A stretch of 64,000 bases of DNA from Phytophthora hibernalis (taxonomy: Eukaryota; Oomycota; Peronosporomycetes; Peronosporales; Peronosporaceae). Position numbers and translations under genes: made by a program. How positions within the stretch are numbered: the stretch's first letter is position 1; each line of letters begins with the position of its first letter. The DNA is taken from NCBI GenBank assembly GCA_012656075.1, contig JAAKBF010000007.1, positions 1,736,001-1,800,000 on the forward strand. Direction: 5' to 3'. Shown here one piece after another: positions 1-12,326 of the stretch. A model generated the notes under the pieces. It worked only from the letters and a program-made list of their open reading frames with translations, had not been told where the DNA came from and did no database searches.

Positions 1-1772
1 TGAGGGTACGAATCAAAGATTTCCTCGGCGTCGCTCCTATCCAAACATTTCAACTCGCAGAAGGTGCCTGCTATGACGGTGCATGAACGCGTCATATGCC
101 GCAGCAGGCCAATTTCTCCGAAAAACTTCCTTGCTTGAGCACTGCCAGCAGACCTTCGTTATCGGGTGAGATGACTTTGGCTTTTCCTCGACTGATGATA
201 ACCATTGAGTTGGCAGGGTCTCCTTTGTGAAAAACAACATCACCACGCATGTAGAGCTGCGTCTTTAGCCGCATCACACAAGCAGCGAGGCAAGAATCGG
301 AGCAGTCTTGAAAAAGTGGCACGGTGGCAATGAGGTTTCGATGGATGTACAAAGCAATTTCGGCGCGCAGCGCTGGCGACAGGTCCTCGTCCTCGTAGAT
401 AGCTTTTTCATACCGATCTGACGTGTTTTTCATGCGCCAGAGTGTTTCATAGTAGTTTTTGGCAGATTTACGTAGCTCAACCGGTACATGCAGCGCTTTC
501 AAGTCGCTCATGACCATCCGGACTTTTCCTGGTATTGTAGTGCGCGCGAGCTGGAGCCGATTACCCCTGCCGTGATGCTTGCAAGTGTCAAGCACTGAAA
601 TAAAAATCCTACAACTCCGAGGATTGCGCTCAGGAACTGCCATTTCGGTTCGACTGTGACTGCAGATATATTCAACATCAGCAGCACCGCCGCGTACAAA
701 GCCTCATTGTATGCGAGCTGTTCATCCACAACATCCTCCAGACCGATCATAGGACCAGCCCATAGACAAGCAACCCAGTGGATAACCGAGATGTAGCAAG
801 CAAATACTTGGACTGCATAGGCAAATTTCATGTACTTCCTACAAAATACGAAAAGTGGCATGAGAAATTGAGTACTGTCCATAATTGGGAAACAACTCGT
901 CACTTACTGCACAAACTTGATGAGCCGCGTGATTCGGAAGAGTTTCTAAAACGACAATTCTTAGTTTTCTCTTTGCAGGAGAGGCTACAGTTTTGGCACC
1001 TACCGGAACTTTCAGATATTTTACAGACGCCTTGAAGGCCTTACGCTCAACCCCGAGAAATCAGTGGAGTTGAAGGTAATGATGGATTCAATTGGGATAG
1101 ATCCGATAACATCTACAAAAAACCAGCTCTGGCAGCAGAAAGAGGGATGTGAGTTGTCATGGACTGTGGTTGCCAAACAATCTAAGTTATTGAGGTTTCA
1201 CAGTTGGAAGAACTTACTTTAATATAGTGCTTGGCAACAAGACGGCTATCCATGATGACCTCGGTGTCCTCTACGTATCCCGTTCTGCGAAGCAGCAACA
1301 CAACAACGTCGTCCACTAGTTTAGGCGTAGGCTCAGACCGGTAACAATTTATATGGGAATACCTGAAATTTAGAATCACGTCGAACAAGTAGATTGCATC
1401 GGTGGTCTTGTTGAAGGTGTACCAATACCAGAGCTCACTCTCACCAAAAGCAATGGTATACGGTACGCGCCAGATGAGGAGAATAGTTGTAATAGCGAGG
1501 AGAAGGTCCCAGCAATACCGAAACATTGAATCAGGCTGCAACATGTACTTGTACGAGACATTCGAACGTGCAAGACGAACTTGACGCTCCTGTTCCGCCA
1601 CTTTGAGTGAGACTCGGTTTGATGCCGGCACAATCTCCGCGCGAGCACCTCCTAGTGCAGCCAACCATATACGACCAGCTTTTCCCGGGTGATGTTCGCC
1701 ATTCGGACTGCTAGGCTCAGTAGCGGCGCGAGGACTAGCTGCACTCTTCACCGCGTTCCACACCTTCCCCAT
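1..1772 (-). CDS. Voltage/cyclic-nucleotide-gated-type cation channel, C-terminus off the left edge
   Basis: Likely plasma-membrane channel with six transmembrane segments, a C-linker and a cyclic-nucleotide-binding domain. Four exons can be read: 1772-1218, 1128-1045, 945-908 and 838-1, with introns 1217-1129 (gtaagt..cag), 1044-946 (gtaagg..ttag) and 907-839 (gtaagt..gtag). Exon 1 starts at MGKVWNAVK and holds S1-S2; exon 2 reads SWFFVDVIGSIPIE (S3); exon 3 reads KLFRITRLIKFV (charged S4); exon 4 has S5, pore, S6, linker and the binding fold (GDPANSMVIISRGKAKV). The reading frame slips twice in exon 4, each time by one missing base in a homopolymer (A run at 524-527 and at 121-125 on the + strand). 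The pore segment lacks the GYG filter of K+ channels. Family is clear; ion selectivity is not. Confidence 0.82.
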
Positions 1773-2035
1773 AATCTGCCGGACCTACAGTAACGATATC
1801 ACCTTTCGTCCGCCTAATGCACAAGTAACGAGATGCCTTCCAAAATGCTCTGATTCTCATGAGCATACGCAACCATCTCGATAGCTATTTTCAATCCTCT
1901 AGCTGCAGCGTCTAAAACCGTTTGGCCAAGCTGAGTATAAACAACCAAACAATGTCGACGAGCGAGGCATGAAAGAAGGGTTTTCAGATGCTATTCGTTG
2001 AACTTACGTATACATGCAGATGCTGCGCTTTTCCT

Positions 2036-3980
2036 TTACAGGCAAGCGGGGGCGTACATCCTCTCGATTTCCTCGATGTACTTCTTCTCGACAACGGGGC
2101 GTTTTACTTTCATCGTCGGGGTCAGCTCGTTCCCGTCGAGAGAAAAATCGCGTGGGATGATAAAAACTTTTGCACTCGCTGTGCCCGTGAAGAAGCCTTG
2201 GCGTTGGCTCGTGTCATGCCGTCTTCGATGTACTTGCGGAATTTATCGCACACCTGAGCTTCTTGAACAGTAGTGGCATCGCTTCCAATTCCCTTTGCCA
2301 CAGTCAGAGCCATTTTATCCAACTTGTCGGTGGGTGTGCCAGAAGCATCAGGCTCCACGCGTAGGGAGCAAAGGAATGTCAGGAACTTCCGCTTCTCTCC
2401 GATTACCATCACATTCGCAAGTGCCGGGATTTCGGCCTTCAGGGCATTCTCGATCACAACAGGAGGCACGTTTTCGCCGCCCGAGGTGATGATGATTTCC
2501 TTGATTCGCCCCGTGATGGATAGAAACCCGTCCTTGTCCAGTTCGCCAACGTCTCCAGAGTGCAACCAACCATCGTCGTCGAGAGTAGTCTTCGTGGCTG
2601 CTTCGTCTTTGAAATAGCCCATGAAAATGTGACGCCCGGTGTATTGGACTTCACCCGTGCCAGGATCGATCCTTGTTGTAGTTCCCTCCATTTCGGGGCC
2701 AACGGTGCCGATCTTCCACTTGTCCGGTGTGTTGATGGAGTGTGGCCCTGTGCATTCGGACTGCCCGAAGAGTTCGTACAACGGAATATTGAGAGTGCTG
2801 AAGTATCGAATGACGTCGGGGAAACGGGTGCGGCGCCTGTCATGAAGGTGGTGCACTCATCAAGTCCCAAAGCACCGCGAACCTTACCGAGAAGCAGATA
2901 ATCTGCTGCCCAGAAGCTCCAGCTCGAACCTGAGGTAGCGCCATACTGCGATTGCTCCGCGTTATCAGCACCTTGTGTCATGGCCCACGCCAACAGCGAC
3001 TTCTTGAGTCCTTCTGGTGCACCACCAAGCTTCTCCTTCAGTGACTCCATCATTTTCTCCCAGACACGAGGCACACCGAAGAAGAAATTCGGACGAACTT
3101 CCTGCAGTGTACCAAGAAGACCCCCACGAAGAGCATCGGGGCCGGCAAAGTAGACCTCAGAGCCAACAGCCATCGGCAGGTGGATGTCTAGCATTTGAGC
3201 TGCCGCGTGCGAAAGAGGCAAGTAGCTCACTGTACGCTTTGCGTCTCCCAAAGCCTTCAGTTCGTTCAATGATGCTGCCACCGTCCATGTCAAGTTGTCG
3301 TGCGAAATCATGACAGCCTTCGGAGGCCCCGTCGTGCCGGAGGTGTAGATGAGCGTGCAGCAGTGGCCAGGCTGCTGAGTCTCCATTCTTTTGTTGAGCA
3401 AGCTTACGTCGGTGTTCTCGCCCAGACGAAGGAACTCGTTGAACGTGTAGATGGGAACGCTGTACTTAGCCTCTTTGGGCACATCACTATCGTTCCAGAC
3501 AACCAAGGCCTTCACTTTCGGCAATCGATCCAGGACCGACAGGTACTTGTCCAGCTGAACCTTGTCGGACACGATGACGACCTTGGAATCGCAATGTTCG
3601 GAAATATACTGGCAGGCTTCAGGCGTACTGGTAACGTAGACGCCGGCAATCACTGCACCAGCCATGATAGCTCCCACGTTGGTAAAGAGCCATTCCGGGC
3701 AGTTGGGCCCGAGCACATTGACAGCTTCATGTGGTTGGACGCCAACGTGAATGAGCGCTAGTGCAAACTGCTGGCTGATGTCGTAGTACTGCTGCCAGGT
3801 ATGGGTGACCCACTCGCCGTCTTTCTTAATGCTGAGCGCTCTACCGTTAGGTGCTCGGGTGACAACATCCTTGAACACGTCCAGAACGGTGGTAGGCTGG
3901 CGAGCAGCAAGATTGGGGTTGTCGTTTTCTGGGGTGCTTAAGCGTACGGTTGCGAGTTGGTCCATCTTCCAGACTCCCAT
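2036..3980 (-). CDS. Long-chain acyl-CoA synthetase (AMP-forming), intronless
   Basis: Activates fatty acids with ATP and CoA for beta-oxidation or lipid synthesis (ANL superfamily). The first 380 or so residues are open from MGVWKMDQL, with the AMP-binding loop YTSGTTGPPKAVMISHDN at about residues 212-229 and YLPLSHAAAQ soon after. The frame then moves by one base at the GGGG run 2818-2821 and continues with YELFGQSECTGPHS (ACSL signature), DDDGWLHSGDVGELD and GRIKEIIITSGGENV. A second slip at AAAAA 2162-2166 leads to the C-terminus NELTPTMKVKRPVVEKKYI and a TAA at 2036. With the two missing bases restored the length is 649 codons including stop, normal for eukaryotic ACSLs. No signal peptide is apparent; the location could be ER, mitochondrial or peroxisomal. 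The two frameshifts look like base-call errors. Confidence 0.9.
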
Positions 3981-4676
3981 TGAAGCTTTGGGGCTGGTTC
4001 AGGTAAGTGTGTCGGGGTGCTTGTTGCAATACGGCCAATTGGAAAATGATGGCGTTCAACTCGAGCACACAAGGGTGATGCGAATTGATGAGCGACTTGT
4101 GTCGCCATGCCCGGCAAATCCCAGACTGATCATTTGGTGCTTCATTCTCCCGTCTTCTTCTTCCTTAACGGTCCGTCCTACCTTGATCCTTTCCCAGGTT
4201 GTGTATCTCTGTCCAAACACCAAGGCAGCCTTTGGGATGTGAAATTGACAATGGAGGCAGTCAGCTTTGTCTTGCTGTATATATTGCGCGCCATCTTCGT
4301 ATTGCACATTGTTGTTGACCAGGTGTAGTTCCAGTACATGTATTAATACATGTACGAACGTAATATAGTGTCCCGTAATCTGACGAACTTGGTTTGAAGA
4401 TGTTGATTGTTCGGAGCTCCTTGGTGCTTTGCCGTGTTTACGAGGCGTAAACACGAAATTCACGTTCGTTGCGATCTGCGACAAAGTACATTTCAAGTAC
4501 ATTTTCAAGTACATGTACCGTAAAAAATCGGCTCAAAAGTTACTTCGAGAAGTTCTTGGTGAGGTTGAAGGATTTCACCTCTCTCTTCAAGACTAACTCA
4601 TTTTTTCCTTTTCACCTTTGTTGTCCCAGTATCGCCAGTGGAGATGCCGTACATGTAGTTGAGGCTGCAGCGGGCG
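3981..4676. other. Intergenic spacer
   Basis: Between the acyl-CoA synthetase start and the GH17 stop. Short open frames exist on both strands but show no domain or coherent composition. A run of related ACATGTA/AAGTACAT motifs lies at about 4333-4515. It presumably holds the synthetase promoter and the GH17 3' end. Confidence 0.5.
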
Positions 4677-5615
4677 TCATGGTAGTGTTTTTAAAGGCAG
4701 TGGGCAGTTCGGGTCTGTGCTCTTCGCAGTTCGATCGTATGTAAATAGTCCAAAGTGCTTCTCCAATGGTACGCCCATGGAGTTGTCGTCGGGTCTACGA
4801 TCAAAGAAAGAAAACCAAAACTTGAACGACGCCGAGCTTGCATTTGAAGCAGTTTGGGGGCCCAGTTGGCCACTGCATGATAGAAATCGACCGACTCCGC
4901 GAGTGATGGCGTCACACCAGACACTGCAGAAGCGGGACCTGCTGTAGGAAACCCAGTCTCCGCCAGAACCATTTTGTTAGCGGGGAAATTCTGTGCCATT
5001 GCGTTCCAAGCTCCGTCTAGGATCGCTGTCGGGGAGTTGGCGCTGTACGCAGGGTCGAAAACGGGTAGATGGTCACACCCAAGATGTCCAAACCAGCGTT
5101 CAGGCTGGCTGTCTCCGTGTCGTAGGCAGAGCTCAAGTACTCTGTAATTCTCTGCACAGTCCCAAACTTGACGGTAGCTGCGACTGTGGGGCCCAAACGC
5201 GACTTGATCGTGGACACAATACAGAGGATGTCGGCTGCTTTCACTCCGTTCATGAGGTTTTCGTTCCCCACAAGAATAGTTTCCACTGTCCCCGGGTAGT
5301 TTTGCACGGCAGCTACAGCATAGTCGATTTCTGCAGACTGCCACGACTCGTTTGTCATGAATACACCGAGATGCAGCTTGACGTTGTTCTTGGCAGCGTA
5401 CTGGGCCACTGGAATGCCGTAGTACTGCGAGTAGTAGGTGCGGGCGTGCGTGTACTTCGAGATCATTGCGAGGTCGGTATCAATGGACGCTGCGAGCTTG
5501 TCGGCGTTCACCACCTCGTCACCTAACGGGTAGTCCAGCGAGTGCATTGGGCTGTACGTCGTCGCCATATTGTCCTCTGCTGCTGTCCACAGGGGGTTAT
5601 CCATGTTTGTCAGCA
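4677..5615 (-). CDS. GH17-family glucan 1,3-beta-glucosidase/endoglucanase-like
   Basis: Family 17 glycosyl hydrolases cleave or remodel beta-1,3-glucan, a main oomycete wall polymer. Visible motifs are TYSPMHSLDYPLG near the N-terminus, a proton-donor region ILVGNENLMNG, TIYPF, and the nucleophile motif VLAETGFPTAG, ending with FSFFDRRPDDNSMGVPLEKH and a TGA at 4677. Two one-base losses break the frame: the AAAA run 5058-5061 and the GGGGG run 4856-4860 (+ strand). The Met at 5615 precedes the conserved part; the frame is open to a Met at 5703, but neither start gives a clear signal peptide, so an upstream signal exon may be missed. Restored length is about 313 residues. Confidence 0.8.
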
Positions 5616-5825
5616 TTCTTCGAGTGAACAAAATCAAAATGAGCTTTTCTCTGAGGAGAAATAGCCTTTCGTATTTAATGCAGTAAACAGTCCACAAATA
5701 CATAACCTTTCATATGAAATTCTCTGCATTTCACTCAAAGTGTCATTCTAACGTTATTTTCAACGTCTCGAACCTTGGGATCTCGAGACCAAGTTGCTTC
5801 TTGCGAGCATTTTGGACGACAAAGT

Positions 5826-6816
5826 TTACACCACGATCTTTCCTTTGAAGAGTTCAACCACCTTGTTCCCGATCTGCTTCACCTCCTCTGCGTCGCGGCC
5901 TCGGCCGTTAGACGTGTGTTGAAACTCATGTCACGCGTGCCAGTCTTGTCCTCCGTTAGGTTCACGTAGCTGCCTAGGATCACGTTTGGGTGCTCTTTTG
6001 CAACGCCTTGAAAGGGGCAGCAATGGTGCTTTCGTATTCCAAAGTATTCACCTACATGGAACGAGTAAGCAAAAAACAACTTGTGGTTAGCACATGAGGA
6101 GAACGGTAGACCAACAACGGGTGCACGTACGGTAACGCGGTGGATGGGCACACCAACAAAGTGATCTTCATTGCACGAGAGCATGTCCTTCACCATGGAT
6201 GGAATGCCTGGCAGGATGTACACGTTGTGGACGATCGCAATCGGAGTCCACCCAGACGATTGCAGCAGCTTGCAGCCAACCGGCAGAATTGCCATGCGCT
6301 CGACGCCGTCATTAAACGGAATGTCAGGATACTTTTCCTCCCCAAATTTTCTCATCGCTGCAAATGTAGGCTCATGCAGCGCAACGCCCACACCAAACGC
6401 CTTCGCCTGGTAACCAGCACCACCAAAGCAGTGAGCACTCTAAACACTCCAATAGACCTCACTATTCTTACAATGCTTTCGTAGGTGATGTCGTCGTGTG
6501 TAGGGCCGATGCCTCCTGTTGTGAACACGTAGCCGCTCGGACCCACATACTCCGACAGCTCCTTGACCGTCGAGACGATGGCGTCTTCTTCATCAGGGAC
6601 CACTACAACCCGCTTGAGGTCGACACCCCGACGGAACATGAGCTTGGCGATGAAGTTGGAGTTGGTATCGAGCGTCTGCAGGGGAAGAGGGCAAAGTGAG
6701 CTCGCGTCATAGAGGCATACCGCAGTTGATCAGTGGTGCACCTTTCCGGTGAGCACTTCATTGGCGATGACGCAGACAGCTGCGCGAGGAGCGGATACGG
6801 GGGCGGTGGAGGTCAT
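5826..6816 (-). CDS. CinA/MoCF_biosynth-domain protein, paralogue A
   Basis: Molybdopterin-binding (MoCF) fold as in CinA and the N-terminal part of eukaryotic FAD synthase; substrate unknown here. Four exons: 6816-6742, 6675-6472, 6406-6131 and 6051-5826, with 65-75 bp GT..AG introns. Key strings are CVIANEVLTGK, TLDTNSNFIAKLMFRRGVD, VFTTGGIGPTHDDITYES (the phosphate-binding GGxGPT[H]DD signature), VYILPGIPSMV and GSYVNLTEDKTGTRD. Exon 4 has two one-base losses (TTTT 5996-5999 and CC 5899-5900 on the + strand); with them restored it is 76 codons including stop. The protein is about 260 residues. It lies head-to-head with paralogue B, 460 bp between starts, and the 5' halves of the two are nearly identical. 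Confidence 0.85.
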
Positions 6817-7276
6817 ACTGCGGGTGATGTACGTGTGAGGCAACTAAGAGATGGGAGAATGTTGCCGTCAATGCATAAAGCGACGTAATCAGCGGATTTA
6901 TTCATTCGTAAACAGGTTTTTGCGTGCAAAGTGGCGGCAGTGTCGACGCTTCCGAGTTCTTGACTTGACGCCTCGAGCTATGTATTGACACTTATTTTTC
7001 AACTCTAACTGCTCTGCCTATTGTGCGCAAAGCTTCTTCGTGTTTTCTCCGTTGTTGGCTCCGTCTAGTGATTCTTGCCAAGTCCAAACACTGGAGTGTG
7101 GGCACTTTCGAGCTATTCACTTCAATAAGGCATAGTGAGTCCAAGTGTTTTCCGTCCCGTAAATTACTTACCATGCCCTCTGCATAAAATGCGTTTTGAT
7201 CACTTCTGCTTATGTGGCATCTGTGTCGCTACGTTCCTCGACCCCTCGCCGCACAGTCTCCCTCATCACCCGCAGT

Positions 7277-8280
7277 ATGACCTCCACCGCCCCCGTATCC
7301 GCTCCTCGCGCAGCTGTCTGCGTCATCGCCAATGAAGTGCTCACCGGAAAGGTGCACCACTGATCAACTGCGGTATGCCTCTATGACACGAGCTCACTTT
7401 GCCCTCTTCCCTGCAGACGCTCGATACCAACTCCAACTTCATCGCCAAGCTCATGTTCCGTCGGGGTGTCGACCTCAAGCGGGTTGTAGTGGTCCCTGAT
7501 GAAGAAGACGCCATCGTCTCGACGGTCAAGGAGCTGTCGGAGTATGTGGGTCCGAGCGGCTACGTGTTCACAACAGGAGGCATCGGCCCTACACACGACG
7601 ACATCACCTACGAAAGCATTGTAAGAATAGTGAGGTCTATTGGAGTGTTTAGAGTGCTCACTGCTTTGGTGGTGCTGGTTACCAGGCGAAGGCGTTTGGT
7701 GTGGCGTTGCGCTGCATGAGCCTACATTTGCAGCCATGAAGAAGGAGTTGAAGGAGAAGTTTCCGACTTTTAAGATGAATGACGGCATCAAACGCATGGC
7801 GATTCTGCCTGAGGGGTGCAAGGTTCTGCCTGCATCAGGTTGGACGCCTGTTGCAGTGGTTCACAACGTGTACATTCTACCGGGCATTCCGTCCATGGTC
7901 ACGGATATGCTCACTTGCAACGAGGAGCACTTCGTCGGTGTCCCCATCCACCGTGTCATCGTACGTGCTGCTCGGCTCTGTCCTATTATTTTCTACTACT
8001 GTGGTTATGTGTTCACGGCAACTGGTACTGTATCAACAGGTGAGCACGTTGGAGTACGAAGGCGTCCTCGCCCCTCGCTGAGAGCTGTACAGAAGGATCA
8101 CCCGAAAGTCATCATCGGCAGCTACGTGAATCTGACCGAGGAGAAGACTGGCACGCGCGACACGAGCTTCAACACGCGCCTCACCATCGAAGGTCGCGAT
8201 GTCGACGAGGTCAAAAAGTCGGCGCCAAGCTCATCGAGGTCTTCAAGGGCAACATCATCAGCTCCAACACGACAGTGTAA
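7277..8280 (+). CDS. CinA/MoCF_biosynth-domain protein, paralogue B
   Basis: Same family and intron positions as paralogue A. Exons: 7277-7351, 7417-7620, 7686-7960 and 8040-8280. The GGIGPTHDD signature, ILPGIPSMV and GSYVNLTEEKTGTRDTSF are present. Three one-base losses break the frame: GG at 7703-7704 (paralogue A has GGG at the same codon), CCCC at 8071-8074, and a single G at 8218. Restored exon lengths are 276 and 243, matching the phase-0 pattern of the family. About 265 residues. The codons just upstream of the ATG read as an Arg/Ser-rich stretch (SLRSSTPRRTVSLITRS) without an in-frame Met, so a longer targeting-type N-terminus from another exon cannot be excluded. Confidence 0.85.
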
Positions 8281-8453
8281 ACAAGTGTCGACCACCGAGA
8301 TAATACTATATTTGTAATATCCCATCTTCCAGGAGGGATGTCATTTCCTCCTTTCTAGTGTAACTCTATTGTCGCCCCTCCCACCATCATTCTCCCTTCC
8401 CGTCTTCCCCTTCCAAAGCGCATCTTGCCTCGAAGCCCCGACGCCTCCAGGAG

Positions 8454-11400
8454 ATGAGCGCGCGCAGCGACAGCGGCAGCCACGGCCACAGCCGCAACAG
8501 CAGCACGGCCAGCAACGGCCTGGGGCCTCCCCAGCCCCAGGGAGCGCCCCCATGCCGCCCAACCTGAGCTCCGGTGCGTCCCAGATTGCGGGATCCTTAT
8601 AAAGAGGGAATAGTGCCACTAATTCGAATTTGTGACATGATCCTTGTTAATTAAAGGCCGCTTTTCGCCGCTGGACCACGTGTCCCCGAAGTGACGCAGA
8701 GCAGCAACCCACTGCACCAATTGCTGCAGCAACAGCAGCATTTCGCCCCGGCCCTCCTCAGCCAGCCATGAACAGTCAACAGCAATTCTTGCAGCAGTTC
8801 CTGGCCTCGTCCTCCCACTCCATGCCAATGGGCAGCAACCACCACATGCGTCCAATGCCCATGGCCCCCATGAGCGCTCCTGGCTCGCTGCTGCCTCAGT
8901 TCCAGCAGAATCTGCCCAGTCACGGAGCTTTTCCGCCGCCCAGGTCGACGCCACTGCCGCCCGCGTTCTCCCAGTTCCAGCCGGTGCCCAGTCTCTCGGC
9001 TACTAGTGGAGGGATGTTCCCTGCTGCTCCTCGCAGCGCTACTGCTACTTCTATGGACGGCAGTCGCAGCAATGGAGCAGGTGGATCGGCTTCTAGCTCG
9101 CTGACAGGTTCCCCCAGACGCACAGGCACTGCAACTGGATTTGGAGCGGTGGGTGACGCCCCTACGACCCCTCCTGGAGTGAGACTTAGCGGAGAAACGG
9201 TGGACTACCAACCGCGTGGAGAGACCGGTCCTGGAGAGAGCAGGTCGCTGGAAGTCATGCCCATTACGTTGTACAGCTCGGAACGCTCGTCACAGCTGGG
9301 AAACCTCATCTCGGTGAACGAACACTTTATTTCGTACCCGATCAGGAATGGATTGATTCGCGTGATCAGTCAGAGCTCGGTGGATAGATTGTTGCTACGC
9401 AAGCACGAGCACCACACGGTTACGGAGCTTGCGTTCTTCAACAGCAAGTCGGACCTGCTGTTGAGTGCTGGTACGGACCACCACGTGGCTATTTGGGCGA
9501 TTCAGAATGACCCTATGAGCCGCGAGCTGATCAAACTGGTGCCGACGCAGGCACAACGCGTAAAGTGGCACCCGTCAGACTCCAACAAAATTGCCATTGC
9601 TAATGGAAGCGTGGTGTTCATTGCTGATATGTCGGAGATTGAAGCTGACGGAACGGGCGCTGAAAACCTATATGATGTGAGTGTCGTGTGTGGCCAGACC
9701 TCTGGTCAAATTAACGACATGGCATTTTCGCCTGGAAGTGGCGAGTGCGTAATTACCGCCGGCAGTGATGGCTTTGTGCAAGTGTACCGTGTTCAGGACC
9801 GACTCCCGGCCAACCCGCCGAGTTTATTCAGCGGTTTGAGCCATTCCACGGTGAAGCTGTCAACAGTCTCCACTTTTACGGTGGAAACTTCTTGAACCAA
9901 CCTGGGCTTTTCATTGGCGGTGAGGCCAACACTCGTCTGTCGTTGTGGAACTCTGCTCTGACGGAGAACACAGCACCTGTGTGCTATCAGACGGTGACAC
10001 TTCGAGATGAATCGCTCGAAGACTCATCTGTGATCCACGAGACAATTTTTGACCCAACTACGCAGTTTTTGTTTGTGGCCGATCGCTCCAAACCGTTGGT
10101 GTACGCTTTCCATTTAGCTCCCAGTTCCGATGGTCGCACACCACGCCGTTTCGACAACGTAACAGAATTTACGTTGGCATATCCGGTGCTTAGCATGAGT
10201 TTGCTGAACCGTACTGGCCAGAGCCAACCCGCTCGCGATGGCAGTGATTTGGCCTCAGCACTGGGTGGACTTAACTTCTCCATGCAGCTCTACTGCCTTC
10301 AGACGCATGCTATTCAGCGATATCACGTAGCAGCCAGTGAATGCTTTGTTCCTGGTGGACACGGTTCGATCGAGGAGGATGTTGAGGCAGGCGAAAACGT
10401 TGGCCAAACGGTTGGGGCTGTGACTACTGAAGGTGAGACGTCGTACCAGACGGCTGCCGAATCCCCACGGGCTGCAGCTGCAGCCATTTCGGCCCCGAGA
10501 CAGAAATTGATGTCCAGGCTCCCGAAGAAGATGACGAAGAAGAAGAGCGTGACAACTCCGACCAGCATGGTCCGCTTCGTACTGGTGCTAATGGACTTCC
10601 ACCAGCTCCTTCATCGCCCGGCGCGCGCAGCACTCGGAGCACGCGGAGCACTGGTGTCCGATCTCTGCATTTAGCTACCGGCGATGATGCAGTGTCGGTG
10701 TCAGCGTCGTCTACGGCTGGTGACGATGGGTTGCTTCCCAACTTGCGGTTTTACAACCGGTCGTCTCCGTCATCTTCGGTTCGTGCATTCCAGGATGAAG
10801 CCTCTGTGCAGTACGACCCATCCGTTGATGGCACAGTGAGCGAGGCACAACAGCAGACGCTTCTTGCAGCGCTGCGCCGGATGGAGTCAGCGCAACTTCA
10901 GCGCGACGAGGAACTCCGTGAGCAGATGCGTGCAGTTATGGAAATTTAGGTGATCACCTGACGGCACAAGTATCGACTCAAGTGGAAAAGTCGATTCAGA
11001 AGCAGTTGCAGTCGGTACTCGTGCCTGCCATGGGTCGTATAGTACTGCACACCATGGAAAACAACTTTATGAAGCCTGTGCAGAACGGATTCCAGCACGT
11101 GATTACTGAGAAGTTGATCCCGCTGATGGAGCAGAAATTGGATGATTCTTTGGCTACGTCACTACCAGATCAGTTGGCCAATGGCGTTGACGACATGGTG
11201 CAGCGCGTGGTCGAAGACGTCCGTCAACCCGTGCGCGAGTCATTCCGTGAGTGTTTCCAGGACATTCTGATCCCATCCTTTCAGGCCGCTACGCAGAAGA
11301 TGTTCGAACAAATTAACGACACATTCGTACAGGGCACGCGGAGTGCGTTTGAGAGCAGCGGACAGAGCACCAGCAACGCAAAGGTTGCGAGCCAATTGGA

Positions 11401-11929
11401 GCAGTTAACGAAGGTGGTGGAAACCTTGTCGCAGCAGGTGGAGCAACTGAGCTCGGCAGTGAATTCTGGAAACATGGATGGTGCGCTAGTACCCGTCGCT
11501 AAGTCACCGGAGGAGCTTCTACTGGAGGCACAAATGGGTACAGTGGTGGATTTCCTCGCTCGAAATGATTGGGAGGAGGCGTTCAAGTTTGCGCTCGGTG
11601 CACAGAACGTAAATCTGGTAGCATTCACCTGCCAACAGTGTGATCCCCGACTTGTTCTCAGCAGCCGTCCGCCCAAGCTTTCGCAGATGCTGATCTTGTG
11701 CTTGGTGCAGCAGTTGGGTGCTGATCTCGCCGACGATCTTGAGACAAAGTTGAGCTGGCTGCGCGAGTCGCTGCTAGTGATGGACATCCGCGATCAAACC
11801 ATTGCCGGTTTTGTGACCAGTGTGCTGCAGGAGTTGCAGACAGGTCTGAACAGCGTGCCAACGGAGTTCCGTGACTCGCAGTACACCCTTCTGCACCATG
11901 TTCTCAACTCCATGCTAAACTCAGCGTAA
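8454..11929 (+). CDS. EDC4: EDC4/Ge-1 (Varicose) mRNA-decapping scaffold
   Basis: P-body scaffold that links Dcp2 to its activators. Start ATG 8454 (MSARSDSGSHGHSRN); one intron 8574-8656. The N-terminus is Gln/Pro/Ser-rich. WD40 repeats follow (LAFFNSKSDLLLSAGTDHHVAIWAIQ is split here as TELAFFNSK and AGTDHHVAIWAI; further TAGSDGFVQVYRV and FIGGEANTRLSLW). After an acidic linker rich in D/E and S come heptad-like Gln-rich helices (about 10800-11450) and the conserved C-terminal helical domain (NVNLVAFTCQQCDPR, LSQMLILCLVQQL). Six one-base losses: 8547-8551, 8684-8687, 8766-8767, 9827-9828, 10493-10496, 10942-10944. Restored length is about 1,130 residues, usual for the family. Confidence 0.88.
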
Positions 11930-12326
11930 TGTTTGGCGTAGTAAAAGGTAGGCAAATGTCAAGCAAAATACAAAGCTTGTTTCCGTTCTTGCATTGATGT
12001 AAGCTCTTCGAGCGCAGAGAAGATCAGCAGCCCGTGGATCCATCCTTGCATTGGTTGCTCGTCTCAAAGTGGTTCTTGGGTTGACTCCCAACAGTATCTT
12101 CACGACTATGAGCTTGTGGCTTGGCATGAGCAGCAGTGAAAAACATACCGATCGGGCTTCTTTTTCTTTCGTCTTCTGCCAAGTTGCTATACGGGACTCA
12201 GAGACAGCGGTCACAAACCCAGCTCAGCTCAAATGCAGATCTTGACGATACGTTGGTTTCTCCGTTTTGATGTGAGCCTGATACGCCTTTGCATTTACAA
12301 TGGTTGCTAAAACACGTCAAAAGTTT
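11930..12326. other. Convergent intergenic spacer
   Basis: Lies between the stop of the EDC4-like gene and the stop of CinA paralogue C, which converge. No coding frame or RNA gene recognised; it presumably contains both 3' ends. Confidence 0.5.

Noticed and set aside
778..1035. Plus-strand 85-codon open frame
   Set aside because: It is the complement of channel exons and introns; the splice sites and S3-S5 motifs are on the minus strand.
1814..1975. Minus-strand reading LGQTVLDAAARGLKIAIEMV resembling an ankyrin-repeat end
   Set aside because: Only about 40 residues between the channel and the ACSL gene, with no start or partner exons; too short to call a gene.
2122..2856. Second, separate acyl-CoA synthetase gene starting at a Met near 2856
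   Set aside because: It is the continuation of the upstream ACSL frame after a one-base slip; motifs follow in normal order without duplication.
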